Assembly (NCBI RefSeq): GCF_902497875.1
Contig: NZ_CABVHY010000017.1
Location: forward strand, 88,480 to 152,479
Length of the DNA stretch: 64,000 nucleotides
Source of the DNA: Pseudomonas fluorescens
Lineage (GTDB): Bacteria > Pseudomonadota > Gammaproteobacteria > Pseudomonadales > Pseudomonadaceae
Reading direction: 5' to 3'
In this document: piece after piece, positions 7,701 to 16,505 of the stretch
How the letters are laid out: each line of letters begins with the position of its first letter
Numbering within the stretch: the stretch's first letter is position 1
The notes under the pieces: generated by a model
What the model was told of the DNA's origin: nothing
Seen by the model: the letters and a program-made list of their open reading frames with translations, nothing else
Database searches by the model: none
Position numbers and translations under genes: made by a program

Positions 7701-9623
7701 TTACTCCGAATCTGGGCGACCACGCCGGGAAACCGCTTGCGCGAGGAACTCAGCGAACTGGGCGACGGGCATCGAGCCCAGGTCAGCACCTTCACGAGTA
7801 CGCACAGCGACAGTCTGCATCTCGACTTCCCGATCTCCGATAACCAAGAGATAAGGAACCTTGAGCAAAGTATGCTCGCGGATTTTAAAGCCGATCTTTT
7901 CATTTCTCAAGTCAGACTTGGCACGAAATCCGCTTTGATTGAGAGTTTTTTCAACCTCAGCGGCAAAATCTGCCTGTTTATCAGTGATATTCATGATCAC
8001 TGCCTGAGTCGGAGCCAGCCACGCAGGAAACGCGCCCTCGTAATGCTCGATCAGGATCCCGACGAAACGTTCGAAGGAACCGAGGATCGCCCGGTGCAAC
8101 ATGACCGGATGCTTGCGACTGTTGTCTTCGGAGACGTATTCGGCTCCCAGACGGATCGGCAGGTTAAAATCGAGCTGCAGGGTACCACACTGCCAGACGC
8201 GACCAAGGCAATCTTTCAGCGAGAACTCGATTTTCGGGCCGTAGAAAGCACCCTCGCCTGGCTGCAGATCGTACGGCAGGCCCGCACTATCAAGGGCTGC
8301 GGCCAGTGCAGCTTCGGCGCGATCCCACAGCTCGTCGGAACCGACGCGTTTTTCCGGACGAGTGGACAGCTTCATCTCGACGTCTTTAAAGCCGAAGTCG
8401 GCATAAACGTCCATGGTCAGCTTGATGAACGCAGCGGATTCGGCCTGCATCTGCTCTTCGGTGCAGAAGATGTGGGCGTCGTCCTGAGTGAACGCACGCA
8501 CACGCATGATGCCGTGCAGCGCGCCCGATGGCTCGTTCCGGTGGCAGGCACCGAATTCGGCCAGACGCATCGGCAACTCGCGGTAGCTCTTCAGGCCCTG
8601 GTTGAACACCTGCACGTGGCACGGGCAGTTCATTGGCTTGATGGCGTAGTCGCGGTTCTCCGACTGAGTGGTGAACATGTTGTCGGCGTAGTTGGCCCAG
8701 TGCCCGGATTTCTCCCACAGGCTGCGGTCAACGACCTGAGGCGTCTTGATCTCCAGGTAACCGTTGTCGCGCTGAACCTTGCGCATGTACTGCTCGAGCA
8801 CCTGATACAGAGTCCAGCCGTTCGGGTGCCAGAACACCATGCCCGGCGACTCTTCCTGGGTGTGGAACAGGCCCAGGCGCTTGCCGATCTTGCGGTGATC
8901 GCGCTTTTCAGCTTCTTCGATCCGCTGGATGTAAGCCGCCAGCTGCTTCTTGTCGGCCCATGCAGTGCCGTAAACGCGCTGCAATTGCTCGTTCTTGGCA
9001 TCGCCACGCCAGTAGGCGCCGGACAGCTTGGTCAGCTTGAAGGACTTCAGGAAGCGAGTGTTCGGCACATGCGGACCACGGCACATGTCGACGTATTCTT
9101 CGTGATAGTACAGGCCCATGGCCTGCTCGTTCGGCATGTCTTCGACCAGGCGCAGCTTGTAGTCTTCGCCACGGGCCTTGAACACTTCGATCACTTCGGC
9201 GCGCGGAGTGACTTTCTTGATCACGTCGTAATCTTTTTCGATCAGCTGCTGCATGCGCTGTTCGATGGCGGCCAGGTCATCCGGGGTGAAAGGACGCTCG
9301 AAGGCGATATCGTAATAGAAGCCTTCGTCGATGACCGGACCGATGACCATCTTGGCCGTCGGGTACAGCTGCTTGACCGCGTGGCCAACCAGGTGGGCGC
9401 AAGAGTGGCGAATGATCTCCAGCCCCTCTTCATCCTTTGGCGTAATGATTTGCAGCGTGGAATCGCTGTCGATGATGTCGCTGGCGTCGACCAGCTTGCC
9501 ATCGACCTTGCCGGCCACGGTGGCTTTGGCCAGGCCAGCACCAATGGATGCGGCGACCTCGGCTACGGAAACCGGGTGATCGAATGAACGTTGACTGCCG
9601 TCGGGAAGAGTAATAGTTGGCAT
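7701..9623 (-). CDS. thrS: Threonine-tRNA ligase
   Basis: A 640-residue class II synthetase. Order: TGS domain (1-61), the editing domain with the HSCAHLVGHA motif (about 70-220), the catalytic core with motif 2 and the zinc ligand Cys in MNCPCHVQVF (about 240-530), and the anticodon-binding domain (about 540-635). The ATG at 9623 (MPTITLPDG) is preceded by AGGAGAGGAGG. An upstream in-frame start at 9656 lacks support. It heads the operon thrS-infC-rpmI-rplT; the infC ribosome site lies within its last codons. Confidence 0.98.
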   Translation of the reverse strand: MPTITLPDGSQRSFDHPVSVAEVAASIGAGLAKATVAGKVDGKLVDASDIIDSDSTLQIITPKDEEGLEIIRHSCAHLVGHAVKQLYPTAKMVIGPVIDEGFYYDIAFERPFTPDDLAAIEQRMQQLIEKDYDVIKKVTPRAEVIEVFKARGEDYKLRLVEDMPNEQAMGLYYHEEYVDMCRGPHVPNTRFLKSFKLTKLSGAYWRGDAKNEQLQRVYGTAWADKKQLAAYIQRIEEAEKRDHRKIGKRLGLFHTQEESPGMVFWHPNGWTLYQVLEQYMRKVQRDNGYLEIKTPQVVDRSLWEKSGHWANYADNMFTTQSENRDYAIKPMNCPCHVQVFNQGLKSYRELPMRLAEFGACHRNEPSGALHGIMRVRAFTQDDAHIFCTEEQMQAESAAFIKLTMDVYADFGFKDVEMKLSTRPEKRVGSDELWDRAEAALAAALDSAGLPYDLQPGEGAFYGPKIEFSLKDCLGRVWQCGTLQLDFNLPIRLGAEYVSEDNSRKHPVMLHRAILGSFERFVGILIEHYEGAFPAWLAPTQAVIMNITDKQADFAAEVEKTLNQSGFRAKSDLRNEKIGFKIREHTLLKVPYLLVIGDREVEMQTVAVRTREGADLGSMPVAQFAEFLAQAVSRRGRPDSE

Positions 9624-10011
9624 GGCGCCTCCTCTCCTAGTGGTGACCCCTACCAAAGGTCACGTGGGTTGGGATGAGCCAGTACAAGATTCAGTCCAGG
9701 CCATTCAATAACGAACGCTTGCCTTACAGCGGCAGGAGCCTTGCGGCCAACCGGAAAACCGAATCAGAGTGACTGGAGTTCAAATCAGGATTATCAAAGG
9801 TGCAGACCGCTACCGGGACGAAATACCATCCGGAGCCTGAAAACACTCAAGCCGGGCATGCTAGCACAGATGAACGGTCATCGCGCCGCGCTACCCTCGC
9901 GCTGGCGTAATTCGCCGGATTTTGTGCAAGAGTGCTGAACTTGAGCTGCACTTCAGGCCTCAGATACAGAGAACCGTACTCTGCCCCATCGACCACAAGG
10001 AGCATCCCAGC
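9624..10011. other. Divergent intergenic region, thrS leader
   Basis: This 388-bp stretch separates thrS (minus) from the small exported protein gene (plus). It must hold both promoters and the thrS leader. I see no convincing RNA switch and no supported ORF in it. An AAGGAG at 9999-10004 serves the gene at 10012. Confidence 0.5.
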
Positions 10012-10311
10012 ATGCGTCTGAATCGTTTTTTCGCCATTGCTGCGCCCATCATCCTGTTACTGCCGCTGACCGCCAATGCCGCTTGGCCCGAGGGCCAGCG
10101 TGAAAAATACATGGCTCAGTGCACCCAGGCCGCCGGTTCGCAGCCCGGGATCAGCGCCGCCACTGCAAAATCCCATTGCGCATGCGGTGCCGACAAGATC
10201 GCTTCTTACGACGCCAAGGACATTCAGGCGCTGATGGATAACAAGGCCAGTGTCGATCTTTCGAACAAGGCACTGGCGGCTATTTCGACCTGCAAAGTGC
10301 CGAAAAAATAA
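10012..10311 (+). CDS. Small exported cysteine-containing protein, function unknown
   Basis: A 99-residue protein with a clear Sec signal peptide (basic MRLNRF, hydrophobic core AAPIILLLPL, cleavage near TANA-AW). The mature part has four cysteines (around MAQCTQ, HCACG, STCK), suggesting one or two periplasmic disulfides. An AAGGAG lies 8 bases before the ATG at 10012, so I reject the longer ORF from 9922. I do not recognise a named family. It stands alone between thrS and the cold-shock gene. Confidence 0.8.
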   Translation: MRLNRFFAIAAPIILLLPLTANAAWPEGQREKYMAQCTQAAGSQPGISAATAKSHCACGADKIASYDAKDIQALMDNKASVDLSNKALAAISTCKVPKK

Positions 10312-10528
10312 TCGCCCGATGAGCTTTTCAAGCGGTTTCGAACCGGTGAAATGACCTGAAAAACAGCTTTGCCCTACAAAATAACCAGCTTTTACAGCTT
10401 TTTTTATCGTCTTTATTTTCGGATGAAAGCCCCTGAAACCGGGGCTTCCAGCCACTTCAGGCGATAAAGGAAACGCAACTGATCGGCAAACGGCACCTGC
10501 GGGGGGCTCCCAAGTCGAACATTTCGAC

Positions 10529-10534
10529 TATGAT
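10529..10534 (+). promoter_or_regulatory. Possible -10 element of the cold-shock gene
   Basis: TATGAT lies 70 bases before the csp start. No matching -35 box is obvious. It would give a leader of about 60-65 bases, plausible for a cold-shock mRNA. Tentative. Confidence 0.35.
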
Positions 10535-10603
10535 ACCCCGGTGTGCCCAGTTGGCCTGAGCAGCACAGCACTACTGAAAATATATGTTTCTTGGAGATAC
10601 ACC

Positions 10604-10816
10604 ATGTCTAATCGCCAAACCGGCACCGTTAAATGGTTCAACGATGAAAAAGGCTTCGGCTTCATCACTCCTCAAGGTGGCGGTGACGACCTGTTCGTAC
10701 ACTTCAAAGCTATCGAAAGCGACGGTTTCAAAAGCCTGAAAGAAGGCCAGACTGTTTCCTTCGTGGCTGCGAAAGGCCAAAAAGGTATGCAAGCTGAGCA
10801 AGTTCGCGCTGAGTAA
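10604..10816 (+). CDS. Cold-shock protein, CspA family
   Basis: A 70-residue single cold-shock domain that binds single-stranded RNA or DNA and melts RNA structure. Both RNA-binding motifs are intact (KGFGFI and LFVHF). The ATG at 10604 fits the usual N-terminus MSNRQTGTVKWFN and has a GGAG upstream. The codons are strongly biased, as in highly expressed genes. A strong bidirectional terminator follows at 10836. Pseudomonads carry several csp copies, so I assign no symbol. Confidence 0.95.
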   Translation: MSNRQTGTVKWFNDEKGFGFITPQGGGDDLFVHFKAIESDGFKSLKEGQTVSFVAAKGQKGMQAEQVRAE

Positions 10817-10828
10817 TTTCTCCGCGAG

Positions 10829-10862
10829 CTAAAAAAACCCCGTCCATGTGACGGGGTTTTTT
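10829..10862. terminator. Bidirectional terminator between csp and the I78 lipoprotein gene
   Basis: An AACCCCGT / ACGGGGTT stem at 10836-10858 with A-run before and T-run after serves the plus-strand csp gene and the convergent minus-strand gene ending at 10892. Confidence 0.9.
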
Positions 10863-10891
10863 ATGGGCGCAACAAAAAAAAGCAGGAACAA

Positions 10892-11203
10892 TCAGCCGCA
10901 GTTGACCCGAGTGATTACCAGGTTGGCGTCGGTATTGAGGTTCAGGCGATCGGAGCGATACTCCAGCGTCACCATGTCGTTCGGCTTGAGGATTCGCGCG
11001 TTCTGCGCACCCGAGCGCGTACGCGCCTGCTCCAGCAGCTCGGGCGAAGCCTTCTTGCCGATGGCGAATTGCGCCGCTGCAGATTCACAGCGGCTGTGTC
11101 CGGTCTCGGTCGCCACAGGGTCTTTTGCCGATTCGGCGGTACTGCAGCCGGTCAGGACGACTGCTGCCAACAAGGTACCGAATGACGCGAGCTTCCAAGG
11201 CAT
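10892..11203 (-). CDS. I78-family peptidase-inhibitor-like lipoprotein
   Basis: A 103-residue lipoprotein. The signal peptide ends in a lipobox (VVLTGC), so the mature protein is anchored by lipidated Cys20. The mature part has the I78 inhibitor layout: a first Cys (SRCESAAAQFAIGKKAS), the T-L-E-Y-R-x-x-R-L-N strand (VTLEYRSDRLNLN) and the terminal VNCG, with the two cysteines probably forming a disulfide. The family includes serine protease inhibitors; inhibition here is inferred from the family. It is monocistronic, convergent with csp. Confidence 0.85.
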   Translation of the reverse strand: MPWKLASFGTLLAAVVLTGCSTAESAKDPVATETGHSRCESAAAQFAIGKKASPELLEQARTRSGAQNARILKPNDMVTLEYRSDRLNLNTDANLVITRVNCG

Positions 11204-11370
11204 GAAGCCTCCTTTTTCAAAAAATAAGCAGAGATCGTGCGACAGCTGATTTGGTTGTTGGTTTCAACAACACCCCTGGCATCCTGCCCGCAACCTATCC
11301 AGCGCTCCAGTCTGCCTCAGCCGGCACAGAATTTTCTCGATTCAATCGTGACTGAATATGAACCGCGCGC

Positions 11371-11676
11371 TTAGTAGACGTCGATGTAGTCGAACGGAGG
11401 GTTAGGCCAGTTCTGCTTCAAGGCGTTGTAAATCTGCATCACCCAGACCGCGTCACTGGCAGCGACCGCACCGACGTAGCCCGAGCCCTTCGCCCAGGTT
11501 TCCAGACGAAACAACAGACCTTCGGTATCGGTACCACCGACGACGCCTGAAGAAATATAGGCTATACCGCTCTTGGTGACCCGCAGCTGGGTGTGCTCAT
11601 CGTCGCTGGCCGAAGCCAGCAACTGACGCACGGCCTCCAGGGTCAAGCTGTCAGGAGTATTCAAATCGATCTGCAC
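11371..11676 (-). CDS. Conserved hypothetical protein, about 101 residues
   Basis: A soluble acidic protein beginning MQIDLNTPDSLTLEAVRQLL and ending in DYIDVY. No signal peptide, membrane segment or known catalytic motif is visible. It has normal Pseudomonas codon use. The ATG at 11676 gives the natural N-terminus; the upstream region is divergent from the gene at 11843. I do not recognise the family. Confidence 0.7.
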   Translation of the reverse strand: MQIDLNTPDSLTLEAVRQLLASASDDEHTQLRVTKSGIAYISSGVVGGTDTEGLLFRLETWAKGSGYVGAVAASDAVWVMQIYNALKQNWPNPPFDYIDVY

Positions 11677-11842
11677 AGCGCGGTCCTTGATAAATTCTCA
11701 AAGCCCAAGTGTCGCATAGCCCTCCTCCCATGCCTAAGTCGGAGTGCGAAAAGCCGCGCAAGATGTTTAACTCAACACAGCCCAAACCTCTCGGATCGAC
11801 GACCAGGCCTTGGGCGGCCTATTCAGACTTCGCGAGTTCATC

Positions 11843-12055
11843 ATGACAACCGTAAGCATCGACGCCGACATCAAAGCCAAATGGTCTCTGGGCCACTGTT
11901 CCTATAGCCCTGGCAGCCCGGAAGAGCTGGCGATCATCAGTATCGACCTGCTGGTCAAGGAACTGGGGGCGCAGGCAGCCCAGGTGTTCATCGCACAGAT
12001 ATTCGAAAAATACCCGAGTAACCCTATAGGCGCGCCACACACGGAAAGGGCGTAA
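11843..12055 (+). CDS. Small hypothetical protein, about 70 residues
   Basis: It begins MTTVSIDADIKAKWSLGHC and has a helical middle (LAIISIDLLVKELGAQAAQVFIAQIFEK). No motif is recognised. I chose the ATG at 11843 over the longer ORF from 11810. It is divergent from the gene at 11371-11676 and convergent with the nucleoside hydrolase. Codon use is host-like. It may be genuine, but support is moderate. Confidence 0.6.
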   Translation: MTTVSIDADIKAKWSLGHCSYSPGSPEELAIISIDLLVKELGAQAAQVFIAQIFEKYPSNPIGAPHTERA

Positions 12056-12088
12056 CGCCCCACAGGCTGGCACCCGCGGGACTGAAGC

Positions 12089-13066
12089 TTACTTGAGACG
12101 GGCCAGGCGCGCTGTCAGCAAGTCGAAGAATCCCTGGGCATCGCCGCTCTCGACCCAGAACACGTTCTTTTCCTGCTTCAGACCGTCGTGCCAGTCTACG
12201 ATGGTCTGGCCGAAGGTCGGCCCTTCACGGCTATCGACCACCATGTTGACCTGTCGGCCGTTGAACAACTGTGGCTTGAGCAGATAAGCAATGACAGTGG
12301 CGTCATGTACCGGGCCACCCGACATGCCGTAATGCTCCATATCGGCTTTGACATACTCGTAGAGAATATCCCCGACCACCTTGCTGGCATTGTTGCCCAA
12401 CGCCGCGATTTGCTGCAAACGTGCTTCACTGGTGAGCACTTTGTGGGTCACGTCCAGCGGCAGGTACGTCAGCTTGACGCCGCTGTTGAGGACCACTTCA
12501 GCAGCCTGCGGATCGGCGAACAGATTGAACTCGGCGACCGGGGTGATATTGCCGCCATTGAAGTGCGCGCCACCCATGACCACTACTTCCTTGATGCCCT
12601 GGGTAATGTCCGGCGCCTGAATCAGCGCCAGCGCCAGATTGGTCTGCGGGCCAAGCATGGCAATGGTGATGCTGTGGGGTTTGGCGGCGCGCAAGGTGTC
12701 GATCAGGTAATTGACCGCGTTGCCTTCGGCCAGGCCGGCCTTGGGCTCGTGCACCGTGACACCCGAGATGCCCTCTTTGCCATGGATATTCTCGGCGTAG
12801 ATCGGCGTGCGCAACAAGGGCTTCGACGCCCCCGCATACACCGGTACGTCTTCGCGCCCCGCCCACTCGCGGGCCAGCCGGGCATTGCGCGAGGTCTTGT
12901 CCAGCCGCACGTTGCCGGCAACGGTGGTGAGCGCGCGAATGTTCAGCTCCTCAGGGGACGCCAGGGCAAACAACAAGGCCACGACGTCATCGGCACCCGG
13001 ATCGGTGTCGATAATCAGCTCGATTTTATCCGCCGCGTGGGCGCTTGTAGCGGTGATCAATGACAA
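12089..13066 (-). CDS. Nucleoside hydrolase, exported; start region disrupted
   Basis: An inosine/uridine-preferring nucleoside hydrolase that splits ribonucleosides into base and ribose. The family's calcium and ribose site is plain (IIDTDPGADDVVAL, near residue 20), as are VMGGAHFNGGNITP and NLFADPQAA. A hydrophobic stretch and AHA-AD cleavage site indicate export, so free ribose would be released in the periplasm, fitting the rbs operon just upstream. The oddity is the start. The best ribosome site (AAGGAG) and ATG are at 13117, but codon 4 of that frame is TAA at 13106-13108, after which the signal peptide reads on in frame. I give the TTG at 13066 as the downstream alternative; the gene may be impaired. 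Confidence 0.8.
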   Translation of the reverse strand: MSLITATSAHAADKIELIIDTDPGADDVVALLFALASPEELNIRALTTVAGNVRLDKTSRNARLAREWAGREDVPVYAGASKPLLRTPIYAENIHGKEGISGVTVHEPKAGLAEGNAVNYLIDTLRAAKPHSITIAMLGPQTNLALALIQAPDITQGIKEVVVMGGAHFNGGNITPVAEFNLFADPQAAEVVLNSGVKLTYLPLDVTHKVLTSEARLQQIAALGNNASKVVGDILYEYVKADMEHYGMSGGPVHDATVIAYLLKPQLFNGRQVNMVVDSREGPTFGQTIVDWHDGLKQEKNVFWVESGDAQGFFDLLTARLARLK

Positions 13067-13162
13067 AAGCAGCAGACTCCGGACCAGGTGTTGAAATAGC
13101 TGAGCTTAGCGGTACATGGCGCACTCCTTGTGCGTGAGAAATCCTGGTTGAGGTACAGCGGT

Positions 13163-13567
13163 CTAAAACGTCACGCCCGCGACCAACACAATGTTGCAAT
13201 ACGGCTGACATTCGCCGGTACGAACCACTGCACGGGCTTGTCGAGTGAGGGTTTTGAATGCTTCGTGACTGAGCAACTTGCGCTCGCCCAATGCTGCCCT
13301 GGCCGTCAGCTCGTCAATCACTTGCAGCGCAGGCGGCTGCTTGAGCAGGATTTCTTCGGCCAGCACATGGCTTTCCACCTGCATTTCGCTGAGCACCACC
13401 TGCAAGGTGCTGACGAAGTCCGGAATACCTTGGGTCAACGCCAGGTCGATCAATTCGACACCGGGCGGCACTGGCAAACCAGCATCGGCAATCACCACCC
13501 TATCGCCATGACCCAGAGAGGCGATCAATCGCGACAAGGCGATGTTGAGCAACGGCGTCTTTTTCAT
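13163..13567 (-). CDS. rbsD: D-ribose pyranase
   Basis: A 134-residue RbsD, which converts beta-D-ribopyranose into the furanose form for ribokinase. The start MKKTPLLNIALSRLIASLGHGD with the conserved catalytic-region His, and the end CQPYCNIVLVAGVTF, fit the family and its length. It overlaps the rbsK stop by 4 bases, indicating translational coupling. Confidence 0.95.
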   Translation of the reverse strand: MKKTPLLNIALSRLIASLGHGDRVVIADAGLPVPPGVELIDLALTQGIPDFVSTLQVVLSEMQVESHVLAEEILLKQPPALQVIDELTARAALGERKLLSHEAFKTLTRQARAVVRTGECQPYCNIVLVAGVTF

Positions 13568-14481
13568 GAGGGGCTAAAGGCCTGTACGTCGGACAAGGTT
13601 GGAATGGAAGGTTGTGCGCCGGCTCGAGTGACCGACAGCGCGGCCGCGATCTGGCCGAAGCGAATGGCCTCGGCTTCGCTTTGGCCGGCCGCCAGTGCCG
13701 CGGCAAACCCACCGACGCAGGTGTCACCCGCTGCCGTCGTGTCAAGCGCCTTGACCTTCGGCGCGGGGAAATGCTCGAAGCCCTGCCCGTTGGCAAACAG
13801 CGAACCCTGGGCTCCGAGGGTAACGATGACTTTACCGGCGCCCGCCGCTATCAATCGACCCGCGGCGGCTTCGGCGGTTGCCAGCGAATCCACCGGCAAG
13901 CCGCTCAGGGCCGACGCCTCGCTTTCATTGGGAATCAGGTAATCAATGGATGAATACCAGTGCGCCGGCAACGGACTGCTTGCGGGGGCTGGATTGAGAA
14001 TCATGGTCTTGCCCAGCTCCCGACCGCGCTTGAGGGTGTAGCCGACGGTCTGCATCGGCACCTCGAGCTGGCAGATGATCACATCGGCGGTCTGCAACAC
14101 CGCGTCGAAAGCGCTGACCACTTCGGGCATGAGTTGACCGTTGGCGCCCGCGACTATGACGATCGAGTTCTGGCTGCTGTCATCGACCACGATCAACGCG
14201 ACGCCACTGGAACCCTCGACGGTGGTCACGGCCTGGCAGTCGATCTGCTCGGCCAGCAGCGCCGCTCGCAGCTGCTCGCCATAACCATCGCCGCCGACAC
14301 AGCCGATCATCGACACCTGCGCGCCCAGGCGTGCCGCAGCAACGGCCTGGTTGGCGCCCTTGCCGCCCGACACGGTGGCAAACGACTGGCCAATCAGCGT
14401 TTCACCGGCTCGCGGCAATCGCTCTGCCCGGGTCACCAGGTCCATGTTCAGGCTGCCTACTACCACTACTTTTGCTGGCAT
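13564..14481 (-). CDS. rbsK: Ribokinase
   Basis: A 305-residue PfkB-family kinase that makes ribose 5-phosphate from ribose and ATP. Visible features: the substrate-binding GGKGANQAVAAARLG near residue 40, NPAPASS, and the anion-hole/catalytic-base motif DTTAAGDTCVGGF near residue 248 (the usual DTTGAGD with Ala for one Gly, common in ribokinases). It lies between rbsR and rbsD. Confidence 0.96.
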   Translation of the reverse strand: MPAKVVVVGSLNMDLVTRAERLPRAGETLIGQSFATVSGGKGANQAVAAARLGAQVSMIGCVGGDGYGEQLRAALLAEQIDCQAVTTVEGSSGVALIVVDDSSQNSIVIVAGANGQLMPEVVSAFDAVLQTADVIICQLEVPMQTVGYTLKRGRELGKTMILNPAPASSPLPAHWYSSIDYLIPNESEASALSGLPVDSLATAEAAAGRLIAAGAGKVIVTLGAQGSLFANGQGFEHFPAPKVKALDTTAAGDTCVGGFAAALAAGQSEAEAIRFGQIAAALSVTRAGAQPSIPTLSDVQAFSPS

Positions 14482-14504
14482 ACATCAATACTCGTCAATT
14501 CGGT

Positions 14505-15524
14505 TCAGCGGAATTGGTCGAAGACGCCGGCCAGCGGCGCAGTCGACTCTCGCAAGACAATGCTGGGGGTCACGATGCGCTGATCAGTCGCCAGTTGGGG
14601 GCTCGCGATCCGCCGCAACAGGACTTGCGCAGCCATCTCGCCCAACTCAAGGATCGACTGGCCCACAGTGGTCAGTGCCGGATAGACATAACGGCTCATC
14701 TGGATATCGTCGAAGCCAATGACCGAGAGCTCGCTCGGCACGCGAATATTGCGCTCGGCCGCGGCACGCAACACGCCGATACCGATCATGTCGTTACCGG
14801 CGAATATCGCACTGGGCGGATTCTTTTCCAGCAGCCGGGCGGCAGCGCTGTATCCGCCGGTACTGGTGAAGTCGCTCTCGAGCATTCGCTCCCGCGGCAC
14901 TTGCACCCCGGCTTCTTTCAGCGCCCGGCAATAACCGGCCAGACGCATCTGCGCCACGCTGGTATGGGCCGGGCCGCCGATACAGGCGATGTCCCGGTGG
15001 CCCAGATCGAGCAAGTGGCGAGTCGCCAGATAGGCGCCGTATTCATGATCGATGCGCACCATGTCCGCATCGATCCCCTCCAGCCCGCGGTCGACTATCA
15101 CCATCGGCGTGCGTACTGCGGCGAGACCGGCAGCCAGGCCGGCGTCACCACCGGCCGAGGCGACGATCAAACCATCGATGCGCTTTTCCAGCAGCACCCG
15201 CAGATAACTGCGCTGCTTGTCGGGGTTGTCGTCGGAGTTGCACAGAATCACGCAGTAGCCGTTACGCTCGCAGTAATCCTCGATGCCCCGGGCCAGTTCG
15301 GCGAAGTACGGGTTGAGGCTGTTGGGTACCAGCAAGCCAATGGTCGCCGTGGTTTTCGCTTTCAACGAGCGGGCCACGGCACTGGGCACGTAGTCCAGGC
15401 TCTTGATCGCCGCCTCGACTTTGATCCTGACTTCTTCACTGACTGGCCGGGTCTTGTTCACCACGTGAGACACCGTGGTGTAGGAAATTCCGGCGAGCGC
15501 TGCGACATCTTTGATGGTTGCCAT
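14505..15524 (-). CDS. rbsR: LacI-family repressor of the ribose operon
   Basis: A 339-residue repressor. The N-terminal helix-turn-helix (IKDVAALAGISYTTVSHVVN) and hinge helix (VPSAVARSLK) precede a periplasmic-binding-protein-like effector domain. In the family, ribose or ribose phosphate releases the repressor from DNA. The likely operator is the perfect palindrome at 19163-19176 upstream of rbsB. Unusually for enterics but normally for pseudomonads, rbsR sits inside the operon, 4 bases after rbsC. Confidence 0.94.
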   Translation of the reverse strand: MATIKDVAALAGISYTTVSHVVNKTRPVSEEVRIKVEAAIKSLDYVPSAVARSLKAKTTATIGLLVPNSLNPYFAELARGIEDYCERNGYCVILCNSDDNPDKQRSYLRVLLEKRIDGLIVASAGGDAGLAAGLAAVRTPMVIVDRGLEGIDADMVRIDHEYGAYLATRHLLDLGHRDIACIGGPAHTSVAQMRLAGYCRALKEAGVQVPRERMLESDFTSTGGYSAAARLLEKNPPSAIFAGNDMIGIGVLRAAAERNIRVPSELSVIGFDDIQMSRYVYPALTTVGQSILELGEMAAQVLLRRIASPQLATDQRIVTPSIVLRESTAPLAGVFDQFR

Positions 15525-15527
15525 GAT

Positions 15528-16505
15528 TCATGCCTGCCGACGTGCGCGCTGACTGCGATAAGTATCGAGCACCACTGCGACCACGATAACCGCGCCAGTG
15601 ATGATGCGTTTGGTGGGCTCGGTCGCGCCGATTTGCGCGAGACCAGCCGCCAGCACGGAGATGATCAGCACGCCAAAAAAGGTACTGATGACCGAACCGC
15701 GCCCACCCATGAGGCTGGTGCCACCGATGACCACCGCGGCGATGACTTGCAGCTCCAGGCCGGAACCGGCATTCGGGTCCGCCGCTTCCAGGCGAGAGAT
15801 CTGGAACAGCGCCGCCACCCCGGCCAACAGCCCCATCAGACTGAACACCAGAATCTTGTAAGGCTTTGGATTGATACCTGCCAGGCGCACCGCTTCTTCG
15901 TTGGTACCAATGCCGATCAGGTAGCGCCCGAACACCGTGCGCGTCAGCACCGCCTGAGCGATGAAGATGATCAACAGGGCAATGATGAACGACGGCGAAA
16001 TACCAAAGGCAATCGGGTTCGACAGCCAGGCAAAGGCATCGCCGATATAAGCGGTGCGCGAGCCAGTCATCTGGTAAGCCACGCCGCGAGCCATTTCCAG
16101 CACGCCCAGGGACACGATGAACGAGGGAATCCGCCAGGCCACGGTGATCGAACCGGTGATGGTACCGGCCAGCGCCGCGACGGCCATGCCGAGTACCGCG
16201 GCCGGCATGACGCTCCAGCCCCAGCCGAGGATTGCCACGCTGACCGCCGACGCCGCCAGCGCCAACACCGACCCGACCGACAAGTCGATACCGCCGATGA
16301 TCAGGACGAAGGTCATGCCGACGGCCAGTACCATCAAATCCGGAATCTGATTGGCCAGGGTGCTGAAGGTGTCATAGGAGAGGAAATGACTGCTCAAGGT
16401 CGAGAACAGGGCAATCATCGCCAGCAAGGCACCGGCCAGACCCAGATAAGTGCCCAGGCCATAATAGTTGCCACTACGTTTGCTGGCAGAAGGTGCAGTT
16501 GTCAT
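15528..16505 (-). CDS. rbsC: Ribose ABC transporter permease
   Basis: A 325-residue inner-membrane permease with about eight to ten hydrophobic segments. The EAA-like coupling loop and the family stretch GGIDLSVGSVLALAA are visible, as is GTNEEAVRLAGI. It forms the channel with two RbsA sites. It overlaps the end of rbsA by 4 bases. Confidence 0.95.
   Translation of the reverse strand: MTTAPSASKRSGNYYGLGTYLGLAGALLAMIALFSTLSSHFLSYDTFSTLANQIPDLMVLAVGMTFVLIIGGIDLSVGSVLALAASAVSVAILGWGWSVMPAAVLGMAVAALAGTITGSITVAWRIPSFIVSLGVLEMARGVAYQMTGSRTAYIGDAFAWLSNPIAFGISPSFIIALLIIFIAQAVLTRTVFGRYLIGIGTNEEAVRLAGINPKPYKILVFSLMGLLAGVAALFQISRLEAADPNAGSGLELQVIAAVVIGGTSLMGGRGSVISTFFGVLIISVLAAGLAQIGATEPTKRIITGAVIVVAVVLDTYRSQRARRQA

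Noticed and set aside
10415..10452. Terminator hairpin AAGCCCC/GGGGCTT after the small exported protein gene
   Set aside because: No T-run on the plus strand and 110 bp from the stop; structure noted but function unsupported.
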